From assembly GCA_013400155.1 (NCBI GenBank), contig VXBM01000044.1, forward strand, positions 597,191 through 661,190: a stretch of DNA of 64,000 nt, read 5' to 3'. Shown one piece after another: positions 37,956 through 48,940 of this stretch; the stretch's first letter is position 1, and each line of letters opens with the position of its first letter. The position numbers were made by a program, and so were the translations under genes. The notes under the pieces are model-generated. The model ran no database searches. It was given only the letters and a program-made list of their open reading frames with translations, and was not told the DNA's origin. Origin of the DNA: Helopsaltes ochotensis. Lineage: Eukaryota; Chordata; Aves; Passeriformes; Locustellidae.

Positions 37956-39772
37956 TTCACTGCCAATGCTACTATCATACTTCTTGCCATGTCTATACCA
38001 ATATGAAAGTTCATGGAATAAAACCTTTATGAGGGATTCAGATCCCTGCATAAATGTATCCATTAATCCCATCAGATAGGCTAAATAACGTAAAACTTGC
38101 TTTGCAGTTCTTTCTTTGACTACCATGTTTAATAAGTTTTTTTTCTACTATGGCATACAAGATTTTCCAGAACAATCTAAGGTTATATTGATGTCATTGA
38201 CTGTAAAGTATTAATGTTAGTATTTACCCAATTTGTGGAATACAAATGTATCAATTGTGTATCAATTAAAATTACACTGCTTAGACAGTTTATAATGAGG
38301 AAGAAAAATCACATGTTCATATACTCAACTTTCTTTGTGCCAACACATTATCTTTGTCCCATTAAAGAGCTTTATGCCATCTGTACCATCTGTGATACCA
38401 GCTGGTACATTGGTCCAAAAATAGCTCTTCAATTATAGTATACTGATTAGTTTTTATATAGATTCAATTGTAGCTTAACTGAATTATAAAAATAAATTTA
38501 TATTGGGGTTTTTTTTCCATTTCTGTGATTTGATTTTGATAATAAAAATTCTAAAACTTCCTGTTCTTTTCTTGAGATTTGGAGATTTTATGGTTCGGAG
38601 CGCATAAAATGAAGTAAAGAAGTAGTTAAAATGAAGTTATAAATTAAATAAGTTAGGTACTGACACCATGTTCAAAATGAAACACCAACATTTCTAGCAA
38701 AAAATAAAATACTATTTTGTTATTATTTATTATTCAAAATCACAGAATCACAGAATCACAGAATCAACTAAAAAATAATATTTTTTGCCCAAAATGTTCC
38801 TTGTCAACAATTGCAATATTCATTACAAAGGTAATTCTACAAAGCTAAAAGTTGGGTGATATTTTGTTTTCCTACATAAAAATTTAACTTTTAAGGGTTA
38901 TTTATATAAAGCAGTTAAGTGAAATTCCTTTTATAATGAGATTTAATGGCAAGATTCTCATTCATTCCAATAAGCCGAAATTTATCATCACACAATTAAG
39001 TGAATGGTGTACATCCTTCTGCATCCCTCACCCCTTCAATAGGGTTTGATGTTTAGATCAATCACATTACCCCTGCTTTTAACCTGAACTACAAGCAAAG
39101 ATCTGAGTTTTATGTTATGAATACTTCCCACACAGAAATTCTGGTATTTATGTTAATTACATAGGAAGCATACATCAAAAGAACTGTACCCTGATCATAA
39201 ATCCTAACAGCATTAGTTCAGCCCCTTTCTACATATGCATTGTGGTGCAACCTTTTAATGGCATGATGATGTGCTTTACTTTGAACAGGAGTTTCTTTTG
39301 ATAAGGTAATTTAATTCACGGGTATTAGCTATTTACCAAATTCAAAACTTCACACTTTCCTCATTTTGTGCCCCCATAACTTACTTATCAAACATTATTG
39401 AAAATCTGAACTGAAAACAGACTTCTCTCTGATGTTCACCACTGCAGTGTCTGAGTACTTCACAAACATTACTACATTTATATTCCAAATATCCTTGTGA
39501 GATGATAGGCTATTACACCTACTTTATGCACAACAGAGGCACAGTGAGATTAAGATCAAAGTACTGAATAATTTGGCATTTGGTAGGAAACTCGTGGATA
39601 CACATTTTCACAATGCTTACTACACAGCCTTTCATACATGTTCAAAGTCTAGTTAGTAATGGTGCAAGTGCTCAATATTCTGCGAGTCAAACCCCAACAA
39701 TTCACTCAGAGAACAAGAAACACATAGTGTCCATACCTAAAATCTGCCGTAACTGACTCCTTTCACGTCACA
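37956..39772. other. Unique AT-rich sequence between two CR1 pieces
   Basis: No coding signal was recognised. It contains the octamer cluster at 38738-38766. It may be ordinary single-copy DNA or an old insertion that split one CR1 (see findings). Confidence 0.55.
38738..38766 (-). repeat. AATCACAG octamer repeat, 3.6 copies (CR1 terminus-like)
   Basis: Three perfect AATCACAG units (38738-38745, 38746-38753, 38754-38761) and a partial fourth. The unit is the reverse complement of the CR1 terminal octamer, but no CR1 body follows on either side. It is either a minimal CR1 remnant or a microsatellite seeded by one. Confidence 0.7.
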
Positions 39773-40018
39773 TCAGGGGAGGTTTAGGTTAGATATCAGG
39801 ATATGAGGAAAAGGTTCTTCACCCAGAGGGCGTTTGGGCACTAGGCAGGCTCCTCAGGGAAGGGGTCACAGCACAAAGCCTGACAGAGTTCAGGTGTTTA
39901 AACAACACTGTTGGGCACACAGTGTGATTATTCTAGGGGTGTCCTGCACAGGGCCAGGAGTTGGACTTGATGACTTTGATGGGTCCCTTCCAACTCAGCA
40001 TATTCTATGATTCTATGA
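39773..40018 (+). mobile_element. CR1 LINE fragment, 3' end
   Basis: This sense CR1 terminus has the blocks 'aggggaggtttaggttagat' near 39775, 'aaaaggttcttcacccagag' near 39808, 'tcctcagggaaggggtcaca' near 39851, 'ggtgtcctgcacagggccag' near 39938 and 'gatgggtcccttccaactca' near 39978. It ends in two perfect octamer-type units, attctatgattctatga (40002-40018). It looks like a different CR1 subfamily from the copy at 36735-37955. Confidence 0.92.
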
Positions 40019-41680
40019 CAAGGGGCTCTGTGGGAGAATAAATCTGGTTCTCCAGCACAAATTAACCATATGGACCCCTTTTCTTTTTTGTGTTCTGTTT
40101 TGTTCAATATTTTCTACATTGCTTGCTCAACAACATGGAATTGCACTGCTTTTGTACTAAAAATAGAGGGGTTTAGATTTCAGACAAATTTACAGCCAGG
40201 ATAAACAGATAGCTGCAGTAAGTTACTATGTCCCCATATAATTCAAAACTAGGAGGAGATGAAGTAACTTCTGTGTTTTCTCACAGCAGAGAATATTGAG
40301 ATTCAGAAAAACAAGAATGGATTTTATGTTACTGCAGGGACATACTGTGATGATTCTCCTACTCCACCCAGGTTTGATTTTTCTCACTGGTCATTTTTCA
40401 TCTCAGTTTCATCAGAAGTGGTATGAATGAAAGGCCTTAGTTTAAGCAGTGAAACTATCACAGCTTGGAAAGGGTTGTTGTTGTAAACTCAATGATCTTC
40501 AGTTAAAAAATGTTACCTCTGAACCAGTAAAGATAAACACAAACGTGCAAAGATAGGCATTAGAGGCATTTATAACAGCTCAGCTGATAGATACTACAGT
40601 CAAAAGCTGTAGCATTTTTATGGCTTTAAATATATATACATTAAGGATAACGAGGAAGTCAAATGTAATTATATTCAGAGGAAGTTGGTGATGTGAGCTG
40701 ACAGAGGTTTAGCTACGATGTATTCTTGCTGGCAGGCCTTGCTGTTACATTCAAGACAAACTTGAACCTATGCCTAGTCCAGCAGGAGGTGATGAAAGCA
40801 GCCGCACCTCACTATTTCCCTAGACCTTGAGTTCTCGTATCGTCACAAACAGGTTTTCTCTACTGCTGAGAATGGTACACCCAACCCTTTCAAGTATCTT
40901 TCTTTTACACTTTCTTTTACACTCACAAGACCGAAGATGACATAAATTAAATGATGTTTTAGAAAAGGACTTTTAATACTACGGGTAATAAGATTTTTCA
41001 CCTTTTTCGTCTATGGTAATTTTGCTATCCCCACCCTGTATAACAAAGAAATCAGGCTGGCCTCAAACATGGAGGGTTGCAGAGAACAATACAAAAAGCA
41101 CACAGGTAGCTCAATATTTCCTGCACCATTTTCTGCGACATATGGGAGGCCAAGTATGCCTTCCGCTTTCCTACACAGTATAGGCTTGCTGGCATTTGGC
41201 TGGGGTGATCTGGAAAATTCAGTTGCACTGTTGCCACATATGACTAATATTGTCATTGAGCCCACTAAACATTTAGTGAAAAACTTCACCTCCTTATTGA
41301 CTTTTTATTAGTTTCTTGCACACAGAAAGGATGAGTAAGAAAGTTAAAGAACAACTGAGAACGCATCTCCTTGCCAAGATGATAATGCTATTGGGAGGAA
41401 CAGCAGGGAGCTGCGAGCAGGACAGAGTTACTGCAACAACAAAAAGCCCCATATCCTCCCACTTACCCCTTTTGGGCTGAAAGAAGGGCAAATCTATCCT
41501 ATTAGAACTGTTGTGTGCCAGAACTGGCAAGATCACACTGCAGACTCCCATGAAAACAAGAAATTAAATTAAAGTAGGGGAGGGATAGCAGGAGCAAACA
41601 CGGCAACATGCACTTTTGTCATTTCCCACTGTTTTTTCCCTCCTTTCTTCTGCCCTTTTTACTTCTGAGATATGCTGGTT

Positions 41681-41684
<4 letters not shown>
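40019..41684. other. Unique non-coding sequence
   Basis: No supported gene. Around 41011-41311 open frames of 80-92 codons exist on both strands at once, with no recognised domain. This is probably a chance stop-poor stretch. Confidence 0.5.

Positions 41685-41754
<70 letters not shown>
41685..41754 (+). repeat. (T)70 homopolymer
   Basis: Seventy uninterrupted T bases. On the minus strand this is poly-A, but the adjoining sequence at 41755 and above shows no AATAAA signal or recognisable retrotransposon or processed gene copy. True length is uncertain because such runs assemble poorly. Confidence 0.92.
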
Positions 41755-41755
<1 letters not shown>

Positions 41756-44700
41756 ATTTTTAGTGAAAAGTGATACAGTCATAATGATTCAGCATGACAA
41801 AACCAAAACAAAACCAGAAAACCCTGGTTTTGCGTACTTCTTTTAAGAAGCTGCTTCTGTCAGCTACCTTGATCAGCAATAGAAGTGCTCCTTCCAGACA
41901 GGATATTTTCCAGGGACAGATGCTTGCAAATGCAGTTGTGTTATACTGCACTGATACTCAGTAATTCAATATACAAAATTCAGATCTCACCAACCACCAC
42001 AACAAATTCAGTTCTTTATGAGCCATACCATTTATAAAACGTTATTCAGAGTTCTCATTTAATCTGTAATACTTTCAGTATATTTAGTCATTTAAATTGC
42101 TGGAATAATGCCCAGATGGGAAGTGGCAAGATATTTAAAGATTTATTTCATTTTATAAGTATGCCATGAATATAAAAGTCCTTCCACTTAATCTAATAAG
42201 CTTCTTTGGCCTATTAGTTTTGGATTGATAAAATGTTTTTACATAAAAAATCAGCAGTTGGCAGATGGTAAAAATCAAAGATATTGTGAGTACAGAGACT
42301 TAATAGGAATATATTATTGGTTTCTTACAGAACATATTTAAGTTTCCAAAAGTAGCGAACCTCTACCAAACTAAGGTTTGTATTCCAAACCTTGCTGGAT
42401 TGCTAGTACTTGGTTTTTATGTAACAGATTTTCAGTAAATTAGCAACACTTCTTTTTAAAAATGGGACACTGACATTTGTGTAAAAATTAAGGAAAATAT
42501 GGGGAAACAAAACTAGACATCAGATTCTCCAATGGAGAGGTCAGAACTTCATAGCTTGCTTTCATCTTCAGAAAATATAATTTCTATATTGTAGTGCAAT
42601 TAATAGTTTTCAAATACCTGCCTAATATTGAACCAGAAACTCAAATTTTGATAGAGAAACAAGAGGAATTAGAGAAAATTATATTTCTGGTATAACTACA
42701 TGATTAAAAAGTAGGTAATCAGCTATTCCTTACATTCTTCAGCCCAATTGAAAAAGATGATAGGATTGTGTTTTAACAGTTTAAACTGACTGAACAATAA
42801 GTTGAACGTTGGTAAGTAGGATTAATGATCTCAAAAAAACCAATTAAATTTCACTAGGCAGAGTCCAGAGTGACATTCCTGGAAAGGTTCCAGCTTGATG
42901 GTTCCTCATGCTTTTTATATGAAAAGAAAACACACATTTGCAATGATTAATCAAAACCTAAATATTTTATAAAAAGAGTCTGTTTATAGCTCTTAATTAG
43001 AGCTAACTTAAAATTGTGCATTTTTAGGATGCTTATGCAAACTGCCTCATGCTAAGACTGGTCAGTAGGAAGAGAAAGAGACATAAAGAGCAAAAATGCT
43101 CATAAGTTCAAGATACTGCTCTGCAAATGCAGAGTTTTAGGCAGCAACCTGACATGAGTTAAGGCTTCATCTTCCAGCATCATGCTCCTCCTGATAATGG
43201 AATTAGAAAGGTGGCAAATGCAGGAGACCATAAAAATCCATTTTGACATGAAGGAAACAAACTTCCAAGAGAAAAGAAGAGAAAGACCTTGTTGTGTAAT
43301 GTTTACATATCCAGGGAAGCATAAAGCAGAAACTCCATGAAGTGATACACCCACATCTTTCTGAGCCCTATTTCTCAGGGGTTAATTGTGGAGCATGTTC
43401 TACCCTTTGAATGTCAAACCCTAAGGAAATCTGATTTCCATGGAATATCATTCTTCTTACATAACAGGCACATTCACTCCAAGGAGAACTGACTTCATAA
43501 TCCGCACTTTGCAACTTGCTATCTTTGTATCGAGCATCTTTAAAAACTTAGCTACAGATAATACTTACTTTTATAGGCACTAAAAACTGTTTCAAGGGCT
43601 CTAAAGATGCATGTATGAATTCTCCACTAGAGGCTATTGCAAGAGTTCAGCCACTTTATTTCAAAATCTGGAAATGTTTAAAAACATTTTAAGTACAGAG
43701 TAAAGCTACAAGATTTTTTGTAATGATTTTGGCCTCTAACTAACAATTTTAAAACTTTAAGAAGAATCAAAAGCTCGTAAGATACATGTTCATGAGGTGT
43801 TCCTTATGAGAAATAAAGGAGAATGACTATTAAACTGCCTCAATCCAAAAATGATAAGACATAATTTTATACATACAGAGTGTTATAAAGTCTCACATTT
43901 TCATTAGCTACATGCAATACTCAGTTTAACAAGTCTCTACACAACTACACAGTAAAACTCCTTTTCAAAACATTAATCACTCTGGAATATTTCTAAATTG
44001 TGAGAATCAATGTTTTTCCAATTCCCATTTTAATGGTCTGAAAGACAGCAAGAATTCCTAAACAGCACACCTTCCTGTTAATTTGTGACATTAACTCTCA
44101 CTGCTGCCCTGAAGAGAATATTAGAAGTCTTACTGAGATCAGGTCTCTTTGTGCTACAAATTTAAAAGAAAATTACGTTCATCAGGGAGAGCCTCTAATT
44201 ATATTGCCATTGTTTGTCTTTCAGAGTTAGCATTTGGCAAGAGGGGAACAAACTACAAGGTGCCCTTTCCTCCCAGGTAACTTAATACAAACTCCTTTGT
44301 CTGAGATTATAATGGGTGAACAGGCTTTAGTGTAAAGCACAAGAAAAAATGTTAAAAAACAGACTATTATCCTTCATCTTCTTTCTTAGCATTTTTAAAA
44401 CAGCTTTTTCATACTCAGTAAATATATACAACTGCATCTTTATTCTGATGTGAAGAATTATTTAGTGAAGAATAGAATCCTATATTGATTTCAAGGAAAA
44501 AAATGGAAATATTTTATTGGAAAACATTTCAATTTCAATTGAAACATTTAAATGGATTATATTTATGTTTTCCATCCAGTTCACTGAATTGAAAAAATAT
44601 TTATATACAATGTATTCAATATTTGTTCAGAAGGTAAACTTTCATAACACAAAATGGATGATTTGCACAGAGAGCCAGAAGGTATAAGGCAACATGAAAA

Positions 44701-47700
44701 CTTGACTTATTAGAGAAAAATAAGAAAAGAGTGCTAATTCACAGTTCATTGTAATTAAAGAAATACCCAAAGCAATACTGAGCAATGTTCATTAATTGTG
44801 AAAAAAATATCATTCAAAGACACAAAATGAATAAGCTTTTCACCCTTTAAGTTTTCCTGGATCTAAGTTCCGGGTAGCAAATTTACTTCAGAATAACATG
44901 TACACCAAGAGCAGCAGCATCAAATTGTAAAACATTTTAATAAATATTTCAAATAGATGAAGTGGGCTAAACATTGTTTGTTTTGAATTCTCAAGCAAAT
45001 TTCTTTTTGCTTTTTTTACAAAATAAAGAATTCTGTATTGCCTAAAACCATTAAAGGTTCCATTTTTAAATGAATTTCTATGTTGTGTTCAGAGCATAAA
45101 ATCTCAGATATGTTAATCTCTTCAGTCATTAATACATGCAGTAATAGAATGCAGATCTTCCTTTTTCAGCATTCAAGAAATATTGCAAAGGGTTATGATC
45201 TAATTATTTACATAATGAGCACCTAGAATGGAAAGGAGAAGTGGGTTCGGCAAGGGACACAGTCCTCGGTCTCTCCACTACTTCTCTCTCAATCCTGACT
45301 TCTTTTTTATCCCTCTTCCTCCCCCACCTCTTTTTTTCTCTTAGAGATTTTCAGACTCCAAATTGCAAATCCATGTGAACTGCAGATCCATAGGCACATA
45401 GGACAAATGTTTCCTAGAGCCCATAAAAAGGTCCTCTCATGCAAATTTGTGATTTCAACAAAAACCAAACAATGCTCAAAGCATCTGTAAGAAAGATGAG
45501 GGGGGAAAAAAACCCACGTAAAATAAAGGATGTCGTTTGAAATGACAGGAAATAAAAAATCTGACACATCTGACAGGCTATTAAAAGTCAATTACTGGAC
45601 AAGCAAAGATCTGAACTGTGTATCAGCCATGGTTAAGGAGAGGACTGTTAGTAAGGTGCAGCTACTGGGACAAGGGAATGAAGTCAGGAGTATATGATAT
45701 TCCTGACATTGAGTATTTATTATTTCTTGTTTTTTATGACACTTCTATCTACACCATTTATTTAATATTTTTCCTGTAGGGAAGGTTAATTAGAACCAGG
45801 CAGACTTCAGGAACTATCACTCCATGCACACGCAAACAAAATATATGTTTTTGCTTTGGTAATCAAGTTAGGAAAAAAATCCTTTTTCATGTGTCATGAT
45901 ACCTTCTAATTAAGGCAGCTGAGGTCTCTGATACTGGAATGCAAATCCTGTATGTAATCCTGATGCCATCACTTTTTACCTTACATGTTGTCTTTGCCTC
46001 ACCATTTCACTGCTCAAAAGAAAAGCACACAGCAAATAATGCTGAGAGACATTGGAAAAATATCCTATCCTATATGAATAAACGTTTTTGTTAATTTTCA
46101 ACAACTAGGGGAAAAGTTTTTCATGGTTTTTGAGAGATCATGAGATGTGACTAGATTTCAAAGCAACGGTCAACTTATTTGCATAGGACAAGCAAAGGCA
46201 AATGGGTCACAGGAGACAAACTATTATTACCTTATTCACACTAAGTCCATATTTAAAAAGCTGGTACTAACAATCCTCAGCAGGAATTTTTTGAGCTATT
46301 CGAAGTCTGAGAAAGTATGAAGTATCCTAGGCAGAGTAGAATTTTAACTAGCTCTGAAATAACTTGGGCTATTTTTTTCCATATATACTTTGTCAAATGT
46401 ACTGTTTGATGGAAAAATACACACAATGATTGACAGCTTGGGATTATTCCAAAAGCACTCATACCTCAACTCATAAATATGTGATATGAGGAAACACAAA
46501 CAATTTAAAAAACATAAATAAACAGTTGATCATGTATAATATTTTTAGCAGTATGAAATGCAGAGTCAGCAGCACAATGCCTCCAAATTTATCTTCACAA
46601 CAGACAACTTGTTGTCCTCTTGATGTCTCTCATTTGCATTTTAGAAAATCTGCAGTAAATGTATATTCATGGAATGAATGTGTAAATGATCGTGAAGACT
46701 CGTAACTGCCCTAGGTTAGCTGAGGAGGCTGCCAATTAATTTAGTGAGGGGACTAACTTCAGCGCTGCCCATTTTTGAAATTGAGTATTTAAAATTGAAA
46801 GTTTTTCAACACGTCCTTTAAGCTTGGGCTCAGTTTATTGCAGCATCAATCTCTCACTGATGCATTCCTGGCACTGTCATAGTCTGTTCCTCCGGCCTCA
46901 GTTACAAGATACCTGCTCTTTGAAAATACTGTCTGATGGAATTAGTCAAATTACCGAGCCTTGAGCATTGATTAAAATACTGGGTTTAGTATGAAAATGT
47001 TTCCCATTGACAACCATGTTATTCCATTTACTTTTCTTTGAAATACAAGAAGGCGCACCTTTTGTTTAATTCTCTTGTTCACCCTTTTGAGGATGCACTC
47101 GCACATTGAATCCATGCTGTTTAAATCCTGTATCAAAAAGGGTTGAGTAGAATTATCTTTCCGGTACTTATGAAATAGCATTCTTCTTATTCCTAGATTT
47201 TGAAACAGGAAAAGCAGGAAGGCATACCCAGTGTGATAATATTCCAAAATTTTATCATGAGTGAAGATTTTCCATTCTGAAAAAAAGAGTTAAATCATCC
47301 CAACATTGCAGTAAATCAAATATTTATTTTCCTGCTCCAAATTCATAAATGGAAATTGTTTCTGAAAGAATAATTAATTCTATGAAGCTAAAACATATTG
47401 ACAAGCTCAGTAGCAAGATTATACAAATAAACTAAAACATGAAAAATTAATTGTAGAGAAGAAATAGTATCTGTTTTAAAAGATCAAATAACCAATACTT
47501 TCCAGCATTTCCAGCTGCAAACTGTTACAAGGGCAATGAATTGCCAAATCTGGTATTTAGAGCTATCATGATTTTTTAGAAACACAAAGAAAAATTTCAG
47601 TTATATTTTAAATACTGAACTGCAAGCCTCAACTGCCTTACTATTTTTATACCACTTTAGCAGTGTAATTTAGCTTAAGATAACCAATGGGGAATCTGAT

Positions 47701-48463
47701 TTGTGTAAAAGAAGATCTGAGTGAGAATGAGCCACCACAATATGATTTGCAAACCCACTCTCATTGTTCCAACAGAAAACAGTAGGTATTGAGCTAGCAG
47801 TTCTGTAGCCATATGCTCTTAGCTCCTACAGCACTGTCATGAGTACTAGGAATGCTCTATCATTGCAGTCCCACAAAAGCTATTTGGCCAGTGAGGTCAT
47901 CTTGGACAACAGCACAGTACTGAAGAAAGTACCTCAGAATGTGTCTTCTTGATCCTGATAAATACTCAAATCTTCTTCTCAAGGTATCCCTACGGGAATA
48001 TGTTTTCCATCATTTGGTTCTACATAAAGCAAAAGTAATAGCTTCATTTTGAGTTAACTATGTGCCAGATTCTGATTTTGTCTCTGCCAGAGTAACCTAG
48101 AGTAACACAGAGCAACTGAGCCCGATTTTACAGTGATGCATCTGTCTGCTAATTCACTTTACCAGAATGAAATAAATCATTAATTCTATCAACACCTATT
48201 GACTGTTTCAAGACCCTTTTTGGAGGTGTAAATTATTAGCCAGTTTGAAGGTATTGAAGAATAAGACCCATAAACTTCAATGCAATTTGCTTTAGATTCA
48301 CCCATCATTTCTAGAGAGGTTATTGCTTCAAGCTACTGAGATTGATGATAAATAATCCAGTAAAAAAAAAATCTAAAAATTTGCATGAACAGAAGGATGA
48401 GTGTTCTGAAAGAGTTACAGAAAACCTACTTTTGCCTCATTAGCTTTTGTAACAGTACAAAAA
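41755..48463. other. Unique AT-rich non-coding sequence
   Basis: About 6.7 kb without a supported gene or transposon. One weak exon-like segment at 44225-44276 is listed separately. The segment near 46690-46970 is less AT-rich and might be conserved. Confidence 0.5.
44225..44276 (+). other. Exon-like segment, 52 bp (speculative)
   Basis: A pyrimidine-rich acceptor (ttgtttgtctttcag, ending 44224) precedes a 52-bp segment that ends at CCCAG|GTAAC (44276/44277). One frame with two leading bases is open and reads LAFGKRGTNYKVPFPP; a second frame is also open. I do not recognise a protein. Such sites arise by chance, so this is a candidate only. Confidence 0.15.
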
Positions 48464-48478
48464 NNNNNNNNNNNNNNN
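48464..48478. other. Assembly gap, 15 N
   Basis: Fifteen N bases are flanked by A on both sides: five A before (48459-48463) and 14 A after (48479-48492). The gap is probably an unresolved poly-A run. Confidence 0.97.
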
Positions 48479-48924
48479 AAAAAAAAAAAAAAGAAAGTGC
48501 AGCAAATTATAGGTACAACCTGATACAACAATAGGAAATCAAACGCATTTAGCAAACCATAATATGCATGTGATTAAAGCAGCCATTGGTTGAAAAAATT
48601 AAGTTAAACCTTTAAAAATGAGTGGCTGAGAACAACTAAATGTTTATGCTTAGATTAAAAGGTATACGAAGCACTGATTTACTTGGACAATGCACAGATC
48701 AGTGCAGTTTAAAACTAGAGGTAGGTGGTAGTGAACCAGAACATTGTTTCTAAAAGCTGGAACTAAGCTACTACAACACAGCCTTTAAAGTAAATGTGTA
48801 AATAAAGTAACATATCACACATTCAGGTTATGGTGACTTAGCTCTTCATGACAAAGAAATGTCATGCATTTTTTTCATTCTGTTTGACACAAATTGGATA
48901 TACTGAGGACCTGGTTTGGGGTTG

Positions 48925-48940
48925 GTTTGTTTGTTTGTTT
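48925..48940 (+). repeat. (GTTT)4 microsatellite
   Basis: Four tandem GTTT units. A minor simple repeat. Confidence 0.85.

Noticed and set aside
37581..38006. 141-codon plus-strand frame with a repeat-rich protein signature
   Set aside because: It is the decayed CR1 coding and 3' region, annotated as a mobile element rather than a host gene.
41564..41782. Lysine-rich minus-strand frame
   Set aside because: It is poly-lysine from the 70-bp poly-T run.
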